A stretch of DNA of 11,139 bases from Lachnospiraceae bacterium UBA3711 (GCA_002371345.1 DFHY01000011.1:1-11139), one strand, 5' to 3'; shown: positions 1 to 6,964, numbered from the stretch's first letter. The notes: generated by a model from the letters alone, not told the origin. A program made the numbers and translations.

Positions 1-1
1 C

Positions 2-220
2 TTTGCGGATGAACTGGAAGAAAAGTTGGAAGAGATCTGTAAGATACCAAAAGCAGGCCGGCCGGTTCACAATCCTTATCTGAAAAGACAAGACATCCGT
101 CGCGTTCTGGTAAAGAACTATATCGCCTATTACCTGATCTATGAAACCCAAGGCTGCATCGTTGTCCTTCGCGTTGTCTATAACCGCCGCGATCAGGATA
201 AGATATTGAAAACTATATGA
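2..220 (+). CDS. RelE/ParE-family toxin, 3' part only
   Basis: This is the C-terminal 72 residues of a small protein whose beginning lies left of the window; the frame is open from base 2 to the TGA at 218-220. Visible signatures are an early helix rich in Glu and Lys, then AGRPV, a basic segment (IRRVLVKNYIAYYLIYE) and a final strand with VVYNRRDQDKIL. This order (Pro-containing loop, R-x-L-V-x-x-Y core strand, terminal R-R-D) is typical of the RelE/ParE toxin superfamily, whose members are ribosome-dependent mRNA nucleases or gyrase poisons of type II toxin-antitoxin pairs. The matching antitoxin would normally sit just upstream, outside the window. A terminator-like hairpin follows directly. 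Whether it is a RelE-like nuclease or a ParE-like gyrase inhibitor cannot be told from this fragment. Confidence 0.75.
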   Translation, partial: FADELEEKLEEICKIPKAGRPVHNPYLKRQDIRRVLVKNYIAYYLIYETQGCIVVLRVVYNRRDQDKILKTI

Positions 221-234
221 TAGGCACTGGAAGA

Positions 235-270
235 ATATGGCGGTCAATATACCGCATTTTCTTTACTTTT
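235..270 (+). terminator. Rho-independent terminator after the toxin gene
   Basis: A short stem (GCGGT at 240-244 pairing with ACCGC at 251-255, extendable by AT/AT with one bulged G) closes a six-base loop. It is followed by a T-rich tail, ATTTTCTTTACTTTT, at 256-270. It sits 20 bases past the toxin stop codon, which fits the end of a toxin-antitoxin transcript. Confidence 0.6.
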
Positions 271-285
271 ATCGGTGTCATAATA

Positions 286-294
286 TGGTATAAC
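286..294 (+). promoter_or_regulatory. Possible extended -10 promoter
   Basis: TGGTATAAC matches the extended -10 pattern TGnTATAAT except for its last base. Only a weak -35 (TTTTAT at 267-272, spacing 16) is present. It would start transcription near base 301 and serve the oxidoreductase gene through a leader of about 230 bases. This rests on motif matching only. Confidence 0.3.
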
Positions 295-518
295 ACAAAG
301 TTACAGGCGCGCCGAACCTGGCGCTTTATTCCAGATGAGTAAAAAGAGCGATGAACAGCTCGACACGACAGTGAACTATATCTACGCGATCTGCAGATTT
401 CGGGAAGAGTATTATGTAGCCGATGCTGTATTTGCCCACGCCTGTTCATCCCGATAAGATTGTGCTGTAGAAGCAGGCGCGTTCGGTTTCAAACCGGGGC
501 AGTGTTGCCACGAACAAC
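295..518. other. Spacer without a convincing gene
   Basis: Nothing recognisable is encoded here. The best candidate on the plus strand is a 40-codon frame at 335-457 beginning MSKKSDEQLDTTVNYIY and ending at TAA. It has no ribosome site upstream, and its product resembles no family I know. The stretch may be a remnant of a lost gene or simply the leader of the oxidoreductase gene. A good ribosome site appears only at its right edge (AAGGAGG at 519-525). Confidence 0.4.
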
Positions 519-532
519 AAGGAGGCAGACTG

Positions 533-1081
533 ATGATCTTATATGTTAACACCTGTGTCCGAAAAGACTCCAGGACAAAAAGGCTGGCGGAAAAGCTGCT
601 TAAGAAGCTGAATGGCACTGTGGAAGAGGTGAAACTCCCGGATATCAGATTTCCCACGGTCGATCAGGGCTTTCTCCGGCACCGGGATGAACTGATTGCG
701 TCCGGGAACTTTGATGATCCCATGTTTGACCATGCCCGCCAGTTCGCGGCAGCGGAGGTGGTTGTGGTGGCTGCTCCATATTATGACCTGTCCTTCCCTG
801 CTTCGCTGAAACAGTATCTTGAGCAGGTCAACGTGGTCGGGATCACGTTTCGGTATTCAGATGCCGGCATACCAATTCCGCTCTGTAAAGCGAAGAAGCT
901 GTATTATGTAACAACCGCCGGAGGGAATTACGTGCCGGAGGAATATGGCTTCGGATATGTGAAGGCGCTTGCAGAAGGGTTCTACGGGATCAGGGATGTT
1001 GAACTGATCAGGGCCGTGGGACTGGATATCGTTGGCGCGGATGTGGAAGGAATCATGAAGGAAGCTGAGAAGCATATATGA
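533..1081 (+). CDS. Flavodoxin-fold NAD(P)H-dependent oxidoreductase (azoreductase/quinone reductase-like)
   Basis: This 182-residue protein has the Flavodoxin_2 layout. An N-terminal strand leads into a phosphate-binding loop (NTCVRKDSRTKRLA, residues 6-19). A second strand, VVVVAAPYYDLSFPASLK (about 76-93), carries the A-P-Y-Y-x-x-S-F-P flavin loop, followed by GITFRYSDAG (103-112). A third loop, TTAGGNY, lies at about 127-133. This succession is typical of AzoR/MdaB-like cytosolic FMN or FAD enzymes that pass two electrons from NAD(P)H to quinones, azo dyes or nitro compounds. Length is normal for the family (180-210). The start is set by AAGGAGG at 519-525, seven bases before the ATG. The next gene downstream is a decayed peptidase, so no partner is evident. 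The natural substrate cannot be deduced. Confidence 0.85.
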   Translation: MILYVNTCVRKDSRTKRLAEKLLKKLNGTVEEVKLPDIRFPTVDQGFLRHRDELIASGNFDDPMFDHARQFAAAEVVVVAAPYYDLSFPASLKQYLEQVNVVGITFRYSDAGIPIPLCKAKKLYYVTTAGGNYVPEEYGFGYVKALAEGFYGIRDVELIRAVGLDIVGADVEGIMKEAEKHI

Positions 1082-1124
1082 GGACTTGCCATCGGCACAT
1101 TTTCAGAAATGGGAAACTGACATC

Positions 1125-1819
1125 ATGAGAAAACGTGCTGTGCTGCTGATTCTGCTTACGCTGCTGCTGATCGCAATGCCGGCAGCTGCTGTCTGGGCGG
1201 AGCCTGTTGACGAGACAGAGTCATCCGCGGAAAACGTTGCGAGATCTTTTTTACAGCCTACACACTGGATAATGCGGACAATCAGTCCGAACGTCCGATT
1301 ACATTTGCGTTCAATGGAGGGCCGGGATCCTGCAGCATGTACATTCCCGCACTGTTTAAGGGAAGCCGCTGCACAGAAGAAGAACTTGACGCCCTGGCTG
1401 AAAAGTATTCCGGATACACAGGCCTCAAGAAAGAGTATGTTCTCGGATCCAGCCTGCGTGTTACTCTTGATGATTTTATGACGGAACTTCTGAAGGATAA
1501 GAAGCTTATGATCGGAAGATACGACGGCAGAATTACCGGTCCGGCAGGTATTGCTTCTATTGAAGGCGGGTATCTGTCCCAGGAAAAGATAATAAATGAG
1601 TGCATTTCTAAGAATCCGTTCCTGAAGGTGTGGGTCCTTTGCGGATATTATGACGCAGCGACCCCGTTCTACGCTGCCGAGTACACCTTTGATCATGTAT
1701 TTCTGAATGATGATCTCAGGGATAATGTGTCCTTCACTTATTATCACAGCGGACATATGATCTACATGGAAAAAGAATCATTTGACAAGTTCCGGAAGGA
1801 CGCGGAGGCATGGTTTTGA
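1125..1819 (+). pseudogene. Decayed secreted serine carboxypeptidase (peptidase S10), internally deleted and frameshifted
   Basis: From the ATG at 1125 the first frame gives a clear signal peptide (two Arg and a Lys, a Leu-rich core, AAAVWA cleavage before EPVDE). After about 40 codons family similarity moves to another frame at a T6 tract (1247-1252), which reads FFTAYTLDNA and then PITFAFNGGPGS. The last is the S10 oxyanion-loop signature. The text then jumps to MYIPALFKG and YTGLKKEYV, sequence that in full-length bacterial S10 enzymes lies near the C-terminus, continuing through NPFLKVWVLCGYYDAATP (with the Asp of the triad) and YYHSGHMIYM (with the His) to the TGA at 1817-1819. Roughly 200 residues are missing, including the GESYG nucleophile, so no peptidase activity is expected. 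No start codon precedes GGPGS in the second frame, and the ribosome site before 1125 is weak. The gene follows the oxidoreductase by 43 bases. Confidence 0.8.
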
Positions 1820-1830
1820 CCCTGTCATCA

Positions 1831-1839
1831 TGTTATAAT
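1831..1839 (+). promoter_or_regulatory. Perfect extended -10 promoter element before the sugar kinase
   Basis: TGTTATAAT is an exact extended -10 (TGnTATAAT), 12 bases after the pseudogene stop codon. No good -35 lies 16-18 bases upstream; the TTGACC at 1816-1821 is only 12 bases away. An extended -10 can work without a -35. Transcription would begin near 1846 and reach the kinase start at 1932. Motif evidence only. Confidence 0.45.
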
Positions 1840-1931
1840 TCGAAGAAGACTGCTGACGTGAGCTGCGCGCAGCAATTCGTAATCTGTTATTGCAGGGTAT
1901 TCACGGGCGCGCGGGACAAGGAGATGCTGTT

Positions 1932-3059
1932 ATGGGTGATAAGAGAATCATATGCGCGGGACATGTATGCATAGACATCACGCCGGCGATACCGGATCTA
2001 GGGAGGCGGCCTATCGGTGAGATGCTGACGCCCGGGAAGCTTGTGCAGGTCGGAAGGGCGTCTCTTTCAGTAGGTGGGAGCGTCTCCAGCACGGGGCTGG
2101 GGCTGAAGGTGCTTGGCGCCGATGTCTCACTGATGGGAAAGATCGGAAGAGACGAGTTTGGTGATCTGGTTCTGAAGGAATTCAGAAAGTATGAGGCGGA
2201 AGAGGGCCTCATAATACAGGACGAGGACGCAACCAGCTATACGGTCGCGATCGCGATTCCGGGAATCGACAGGATATTCCTGCATCATTCCGGGGCAAAT
2301 GACACCTTCTGCGACAGGGATATCCCATGGGAGAAGGTTGAAGGCGCGGCTCTGTTTCATTTCGGATATCCGCCGATCATGAGAGCTGTGTATGAAAACC
2401 GCGGAGAGGAACTGGTGAAGATCCTGTCTCATGCCCGCGGCGCCGGAGCGGCAACGTCGCTGGACCTGGCGATGGTCGATCCTGATTCCGATGCCGGAGC
2501 CCAGAACTGGAGAGAGATCCTTGAACGGACGCTTCCTCTGGTTGATTTCTTCTGCCCGAGCATCGAGGAGCTGTGCTGGATGCTTGATCCGGAGCGGTTC
2601 GATGAATGGAAGGCGCGCGCCGCGGGCAGGGACGTGACGACGGTTCTGGATGTGGACAGAGACATCAGGCCGCTGGCGGGTATGTGCATGGAGCTTGGCT
2701 GCAAGGTGCTGTTTTTGAAATGCGGCGCCCCCGGTATGTATCTTAAGACCACGGGCAGGGAAGTTCTTGAGAAGATAAGCCATGGAACCGGACTTGACAG
2801 CGGCTTGTGGGCGGAAAGGGATTTCTTCGAGAGGAGCTATGTTCCAGCCAGGGTTCTCTCGGGAACCGGGGCCGGCGACACCAGCATTGCGGCGTTTCTG
2901 AAGGCTGTTCTTGACGGGTATGATCCGGAGATGAGCATGCATCTTGCCGCCGCGACAGGGGCCTCATGCGTTGAGGCATATGATTCCCTCAGCGGGCTGA
3001 AAAGCTTCGAGGCTCTCAGGAAGAAGATCGACGCGGGTTGGGAGAAGGCAGGCAGCTGA
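1932..3059 (+). CDS. PfkB-family carbohydrate kinase
   Basis: The 375-residue product is a ribokinase-fold sugar or nucleoside kinase that transfers the ATP gamma-phosphate to a sugar hydroxyl in the cytosol. The N-terminal strand reads IICAGHVCIDI with the substrate-contacting Asp at position 15. The first PfkB signature follows (LSVGGSVSSTGLGLKVLGA, with Gly48-Gly49, then MGKIGRDEFG). The C-terminal signature is GTGAGDTSIAAF, with the catalytic base Asp316 and the anion hole Gly-Ala-Gly just before it. The protein is longer than the usual 300-330 residues; the extra lies mainly between about 215 and 310. The start at 1932 is preferred because AAGGAG lies eight bases upstream (1918-1923); an in-frame TTG at 1890 has no comparable site. 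A solute-binding protein follows 190 bases later. That spacing hints at sugar use but proves nothing, since the binding protein belongs to the peptide-type family. The substrate is unknown. Confidence 0.85.
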   Translation: MGDKRIICAGHVCIDITPAIPDLGRRPIGEMLTPGKLVQVGRASLSVGGSVSSTGLGLKVLGADVSLMGKIGRDEFGDLVLKEFRKYEAEEGLIIQDEDATSYTVAIAIPGIDRIFLHHSGANDTFCDRDIPWEKVEGAALFHFGYPPIMRAVYENRGEELVKILSHARGAGAATSLDLAMVDPDSDAGAQNWREILERTLPLVDFFCPSIEELCWMLDPERFDEWKARAAGRDVTTVLDVDRDIRPLAGMCMELGCKVLFLKCGAPGMYLKTTGREVLEKISHGTGLDSGLWAERDFFERSYVPARVLSGTGAGDTSIAAFLKAVLDGYDPEMSMHLAAATGASCVEAYDSLSGLKSFEALRKKIDAGWEKAGS

Positions 3060-3163
3060 CATAACCGCATATTCTGATAACTCAGTAAAAGCATCAGAAT
3101 CAGCTGTGCGCTGGATGAACCGTCATAAATGGAGAGCCAGGGGCGTCTGCTATGGATGCGGAG

Positions 3164-3218
3164 GATATAAAGGCTTAAGCTTATATCTAAAACAATCGGT
3201 ATTATTTGAAGTACTTCA
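3164..3218. promoter_or_regulatory. Two palindromes upstream of the solute-binding protein gene, possible operators
   Basis: The first is an imperfect palindrome: GATATAA (3164-3170) and TTATATC (3181-3187) flank a core containing GCTTAAGC, itself palindromic. The second is TGAAGTACTTCA at 3207-3218, a perfect 12-base palindrome 31 bases before the ATG. Either could bind a dimeric regulator or fold in the mRNA leader. No clear sigma-A promoter could be fitted around them. Confidence 0.3.
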
Positions 3219-3249
3219 GTCTTAGAAAATCCAGGGGGAGGAAGAACTT

Positions 3250-4854
3250 ATGAAAAAGGCATTATCACTGACGATGGCAGTAATTACGGCATCGGGGCTT
3301 ATGGCCGCGGCGCCCGGAGCGGCTCTTGCCGCGCCTGTCGAGGACGGGCTTCTCAGGGTCGCGGTTCTGTACGATATGTCCACCATGGATGTAGCGAAGA
3401 CGACCGACAATTACATGGTTCCGATGAATGTATTTGACCGCATGTTCGAGACCAGGATGGTTGACGGAACAGCGCAGGTTGTCGGAAGCCTCTGCACAGA
3501 CTATACAGTGAGCGATGACGGACTCACTTATGATTTCACACTGAAGGACGGCGTCACCTTCTCAAACGGGAACAGCCTGACAGCGTCCGATGTCCTGTAT
3601 ACCTTCGAGCGTCTGCTAAAGGCCGGTGAGGAGAATATGGATATCCCCGAGGAGGTCGTCGGTTCAGATGAGGTAGAGAGCGGGAAGGCCGATTCACTGG
3701 AGGGATTCAAGGTTACGGACGATACGCATTTCACAGTGACTCTGAAGGAGCCGAACGCGGGCTTTATCGCGGAGCTCTCCGCTCCGGCCATGTCGGTTGT
3801 GGACGATGAGACCATGGAGAGTGTGAAGAATTTCGGCAAGGATCCGGCTGACACTATCGGCAGCGGTCCGTATGTAGTGACTGAGTGGAAGGCAAATGAC
3901 CACTATACGCTCGAGTACAATGAGAATTACTGGGGAGATGAGCCGTCTGTCAAGAAGGTTATAGTGAGCGTCATCCCGGACGCGGCCACCCAGAACCTTA
4001 TGTTCCAGAACGGGGAGCTTGACATGATCGACCTTCAGTCACTCGACTCGATCATCGTGGAATCCACCTACAAGACCCAGTACGCTGATCAGATCGTGAG
4101 CACTCCGAAGGTAGGACTGGATTACCTGACCTTCAATGAGAACCAGGAATACCTGAAGGACGTCAACGTCCGCAAGGCGATCAGCATGGCGATTGATATT
4201 GATATGATCATCGACAGCATATACAGCGGCAACGCGATCCGCGAGGCGGGCATTATCCCAACCGGAATCTGGGGGCACAATGACTCTCTTGAGGCTCCGG
4301 CATATGATCCTGAAGCCGCGAAGTCGCTGCTTGAGGAAGCCGGCTACAAGGACGGGGAGATCTCGTTCGAGCTCTCCATGGACAACACAGCGCCGGACAG
4401 CAAGAAGCTGGTATATCAGACAGTCAGCGAGCAGCTGAAGGACATCGGGATCAATGCGAACATCAAGAGCTACGACCACGCCGCGTGGCTGGATCTTCGC
4501 GGAAGCTCGGAGATGGATTCGTTCATCGCCACCTGGGGCATGGATTACAATGATCCGGCGAACATCATGTACACCTTCTTTGGCAGCGAGAAGAACACAG
4601 CCCAGAGAAGCCTGAACTATCCTGACAAGGAGATCATCGGCAGAGTCGCGGCCGCTCCGGCAATCATCGACGATGACGAGCGCAAGGCTGAGTACCAGGA
4701 TCTTGAGAAGAAGATCATTGGCGAGGATTATGCATGGCTGTCAATCTGCGAGATGATGCATCTGTACTGCATCGGTGACAGAGTTCAGGAATTCATTCCG
4801 CAGTGGGCCGGCTTCACGGACTTCTACGCATCGGACGTGACTCTTAAGGCATGA
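3250..4854 (+). CDS. Exported ABC-type peptide/oligopeptide solute-binding protein (SBP family 5)
   Basis: A 534-residue extracytoplasmic binding protein of the OppA/DppA type, which captures peptides or similar solutes for an ABC importer. Evidence includes the family 5 hallmark VSDDGLTYDFTLKDGVTF followed by NSLTASDVLYTFERLL. Further matches are GSGPYVVTEW, NVRKAISMAIDIDMII, the YDPEAAKSLLEEAGY helix, and ATWGMDYNDPANIMYTFF near the C-terminus. Residues 1-27 are a signal peptide (MKKALSL, then an Ala-rich core, cleaved at ALA before APVED). Unusually for a Gram-positive protein of this family, there is no lipobox: the first cysteine is residue 82. It would therefore be secreted, or held by protein contacts rather than lipid. 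The ribosome site GGGGGAGGA ends eight bases before the ATG. Codon use is strongly biased towards C/G-ending codons, suggesting high expression. No permease or ATPase gene is nearby, so the partner transporter must be encoded elsewhere. Confidence 0.88.
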   Translation: MKKALSLTMAVITASGLMAAAPGAALAAPVEDGLLRVAVLYDMSTMDVAKTTDNYMVPMNVFDRMFETRMVDGTAQVVGSLCTDYTVSDDGLTYDFTLKDGVTFSNGNSLTASDVLYTFERLLKAGEENMDIPEEVVGSDEVESGKADSLEGFKVTDDTHFTVTLKEPNAGFIAELSAPAMSVVDDETMESVKNFGKDPADTIGSGPYVVTEWKANDHYTLEYNENYWGDEPSVKKVIVSVIPDAATQNLMFQNGELDMIDLQSLDSIIVESTYKTQYADQIVSTPKVGLDYLTFNENQEYLKDVNVRKAISMAIDIDMIIDSIYSGNAIREAGIIPTGIWGHNDSLEAPAYDPEAAKSLLEEAGYKDGEISFELSMDNTAPDSKKLVYQTVSEQLKDIGINANIKSYDHAAWLDLRGSSEMDSFIATWGMDYNDPANIMYTFFGSEKNTAQRSLNYPDKEIIGRVAAAPAIIDDDERKAEYQDLEKKIIGEDYAWLSICEMMHLYCIGDRVQEFIPQWAGFTDFYASDVTLKA

Positions 4855-4901
4855 AGCCTTTCGCTCTGACGGCACCTGTTCGCTTCAGCCTCAGGGCGCC
4901 G

Positions 4902-4922
4902 GCGTCCGGTGGACGCTCGTTT
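4902..4922 (+). terminator. Possible terminator after the solute-binding protein
   Basis: GCGTCC (4902-4907) and GGACGC (4911-4916) form a perfect six-base stem over a GGT loop, followed by TCGTTT. The T-tract is short, so strength is doubtful, but the position about 50 bases past the stop codon suits termination of the binding-protein transcript. A second GC-rich palindrome, GCTCCGGCCGGAGC at 4924-4937, follows directly and could add to the structure. Confidence 0.35.
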
Positions 4923-4967
4923 AGCTCCGGCCGGAGCGGAGACTTGCGAAGCAACGAAGCGATCCGT

Positions 4968-5013
4968 ACATCATAGTTGGGGGCAAAAGGTACTTTTGAC
5001 CCCAACATCATAG
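4968..5013. repeat. Small palindromic element bracketed by a 9-base direct repeat
   Basis: A hairpin at 4977-5005 pairs TTGGGG with CCCCAA and CAAAAG with CTTTTG across a GTA loop: 12 pairs plus one G/A mismatch. It is bracketed by two exact copies of ACATCATAG (4968-4976 and 5005-5013). The layout resembles a tiny insertion with a target duplication, or a REP-like intergenic repeat. A partial, diverged relative of its right half (TTTTGACCC then CATCAT) lies at 1814-1830, overlapping the stop of the peptidase pseudogene. The element is in the leader of moaA and could also act as an attenuator, although no T-run follows it. Confidence 0.6.
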
Positions 5014-5055
5014 TATTCAGGGAGATGTTCCGGATCAGTTTTACGTGGGTGAAAT

Positions 5056-6027
5056 ATGTTTGATAAGAACGGCCGCAGGATCGATTATCTGCGCATTTCC
5101 ATAACAGACCGGTGCAATCTGAGATGCATATACTGCATGCCGGAAAGCGGGGTCTGCGCAGTTCAACATGCGCAGATTCTGAGATACGAGGAGATTGTGC
5201 GTCTTGTGCGGATCATGACTGGCCTGGGAATATCGCATATCCGTCTGACCGGAGGTGAGCCTATGGCTCGCAGAGGGTGTCTGGATCTGGCTCAAAGTCT
5301 TCATGAAGTCAAGGGAGTCGAGAGCATCTCAATGACCAGCAATGGCATTCTGCTCAAAGATAAGGTACACCGGGCTAAGCTTGCAGGGATTTCTTCTCTG
5401 AATATCAGCATTGACGCATTGAATCCTTCTGTCTACTGCCGTCTGACTCGCGGAGGGGATGTCAGCCAGGCGCTGAGCACTCTTCAGCAGGCACTGGCGG
5501 AGGGATTGAATGTCAAGGTTAATACTGTTCCGGTTCGCGGCTTCAATGAGAAAGACCTGACTTCAATCGCTTATCTTGCGAAGGAGTCGCCGGTCTGCGT
5601 GCGGTTTATTGAGCTTATGCCAATCGGGTGCGGCACGCAGGTTGAGAGGATCCCTTCCGCTGAGGTGTCACAGCGGCTGAGAGAGGCTTTTGGAGAACCG
5701 GCCGAAGATACGCAGCCATATGGATATGGGCCTGCCCGCTATGTAAAATATCCGGGCTTCAAAGGAGCGGTCGGATTCATCAGTGCCGTCAGTCATGAGT
5801 TCTGTGTGTCCTGCAACAGGGTACGTCTGACGGCGGACGGGCAGCTCAAGCTGTGCCTGAATCATACAAAAGGACTTGATCTGCGCGGTATGCTAAGGCA
5901 GGGGGCGGATGACAGGGAGATTCTGGACGCGGTTCGCAGGGCGATAGAGGAGAAGCCGGCCAGGCACGCATTCTTTGAGGAGATCAGTGATCATGAAGCG
6001 CGCAGCATGAACGCGATCGGAGGATGA
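5056..6027 (+). CDS. moaA: GTP 3',8-cyclase MoaA (molybdenum cofactor biosynthesis)
   Basis: A 323-residue radical SAM enzyme that rearranges GTP to 3',8-cyclo-GTP, the first step of molybdopterin synthesis. The SAM cluster motif is CNLRCIYC (Cys20, Cys24, Cys27) after DYLRISITDR. The SAM-binding GGEP lies at 66-69. The second [4Fe-4S] site that binds GTP is Cys250, Cys253 and Cys267 (CVSCNRVRL, then LKLC), exactly the MoaA spacing. The C-terminus ends in Gly-Gly, which MoaA needs for activity. Length is typical (about 320-340), so the gene looks intact. The ribosome site is weak (GGGTGA, only three or four bases from the ATG). The next gene begins one base after the stop, so the two are surely co-transcribed. 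The other pathway genes (moaC, moaD, moaE, moeA) are not in this window. Confidence 0.95.
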   Translation: MFDKNGRRIDYLRISITDRCNLRCIYCMPESGVCAVQHAQILRYEEIVRLVRIMTGLGISHIRLTGGEPMARRGCLDLAQSLHEVKGVESISMTSNGILLKDKVHRAKLAGISSLNISIDALNPSVYCRLTRGGDVSQALSTLQQALAEGLNVKVNTVPVRGFNEKDLTSIAYLAKESPVCVRFIELMPIGCGTQVERIPSAEVSQRLREAFGEPAEDTQPYGYGPARYVKYPGFKGAVGFISAVSHEFCVSCNRVRLTADGQLKLCLNHTKGLDLRGMLRQGADDREILDAVRRAIEEKPARHAFFEEISDHEARSMNAIGG

Positions 6028-6028
6028 C

Positions 6029-6964
6029 ATGACAGGAGATATACTTGCCGTATGTACGAGCGATAGGAAAGGAATCCGGAAAACTAACGTCAGACAGGCG
6101 GTTTTCTTAGAGAACTTCGGGATTCAGGGAGACGCGCATGCGGGCAGCTGGCACAGGCAGATAAGTTTGATCAGTGCAGATAAGATCGAGGAATTCCGCG
6201 GCAGGGGAGCAAATGTGACATATGGCGCATTTGGAGAGAACCTTGTTGTGGAGGGGATAGATTTTCGTTCGCTGCCTGTCGGAACCCTGCTGAGGTGCCG
6301 GGATGTGCTTCTGGAGATTACGCAGATCGGAAAAGACTGCCACACTCACTGCGCGATCTATCACCAGACCGGCGACTGCATCATGCCAAGAGAAGGAGTG
6401 TTTGCCCGTGTACTGGAGGGCGGAACTATCCAGGTGGGCGACAGGATGGTGATTGAGCCGCGTACCAGGAAGCTGCCGTGGCAGGCTGCCGTCATTACCC
6501 TAAGTGATAAGGGCGCGAAGGGCGAGCGGGAAGACGTGAGCGGTCCGGCGATCGCGGAGCGGCTAAAAGACAGCGGATATGATGTGATCGAGCAGCTTCT
6601 GATCAGTGACGAGCCCAGGCTGCTGACGCAGCATCTGATCCGGCTATGTGATCAGAGGAGGCCGGATCTGATACTGACGACAGGCGGGACGGGTTTTTCT
6701 GCCCGGGACACGGCGCCGGAAGCAACACTTGCTGTGGCTGAAAGAAATGTGCCGGGGATTGCCGAGGCTATTCGCGCCGAATCGCTGAAGATCACGAAGC
6801 ATGCCATGCTTTCCAGAGCGGTTTCTGTGATCCGGGGCAAGACGCTGATCATCAATCTGCCCGGCAGCCCGAAGGCATGCATGGAAAGCATGGATGTTTT
6901 TATGGATGCGATCCCGCACGCCATGGGTTTGCTGCGCGGAGATGTACAGGATTGCGCAGGATAG
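6029..6964 (+). CDS. MOSC domain fused to MogA/MoaB molybdopterin adenylyltransferase
   Basis: A 311-residue two-domain protein. Residues 1 to about 145 are a MOSC domain (GDAHAG at 34-39, YGAFGENL at 65-72, and the cysteine-rich GKDCHTHCAIYHQTGDC at 101-117). MOSC domains handle molybdenum or sulfur ligands of the cofactor. Residues about 152-311 form a MogA/MoaB domain that adenylates molybdopterin before metal insertion. Its signatures are ITLSDKGAKGEREDVSG, TTGGTGFSARDTAPEAT (217-233, with Asp227 and Glu231) and LPGSPKA (277-283). The ATG is one base after the moaA stop, and its ribosome site (GGAGGA) lies inside the end of moaA, implying translational coupling. The joined arrangement is known from clostridia. 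What the MOSC half does in such fusions is not settled; sulfuration or cofactor sorting are the usual guesses. Confidence 0.92.
   Translation: MTGDILAVCTSDRKGIRKTNVRQAVFLENFGIQGDAHAGSWHRQISLISADKIEEFRGRGANVTYGAFGENLVVEGIDFRSLPVGTLLRCRDVLLEITQIGKDCHTHCAIYHQTGDCIMPREGVFARVLEGGTIQVGDRMVIEPRTRKLPWQAAVITLSDKGAKGEREDVSGPAIAERLKDSGYDVIEQLLISDEPRLLTQHLIRLCDQRRPDLILTTGGTGFSARDTAPEATLAVAERNVPGIAEAIRAESLKITKHAMLSRAVSVIRGKTLIINLPGSPKACMESMDVFMDAIPHAMGLLRGDVQDCAG

Noticed and set aside
335..457. A 40-codon frame between the toxin and oxidoreductase genes
   Set aside because: No ribosome site and no family match; described only as part of the spacer.
1103..1756. A 217-codon minus-strand frame opposite the peptidase remnant
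   Set aside because: Clear S10 similarity lies on the plus strand; the minus-strand product has no recognisable features and is a shadow.
1816..1839. A standard -35/-10 promoter made of TTGACC and TATAAT
   Set aside because: The spacing is only 12 bases; only the extended -10 reading was kept.
2127..2942. A 271-codon minus-strand frame within the sugar kinase gene
   Set aside because: Opposes an unmistakable PfkB coding sequence with conserved motifs; composition and lack of start signals mark it as a shadow.
3115..3225. A 36-codon plus-strand frame (starting MNRHKWRARG) before the binding-protein gene
   Set aside because: No ribosome site upstream and no known family; it spans both palindromes, so regulatory DNA is a better reading.
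4039..4479. A 146-codon minus-strand frame within the binding-protein gene
   Set aside because: It is the antisense of strongly biased codons in a well-recognised family 5 binding protein.
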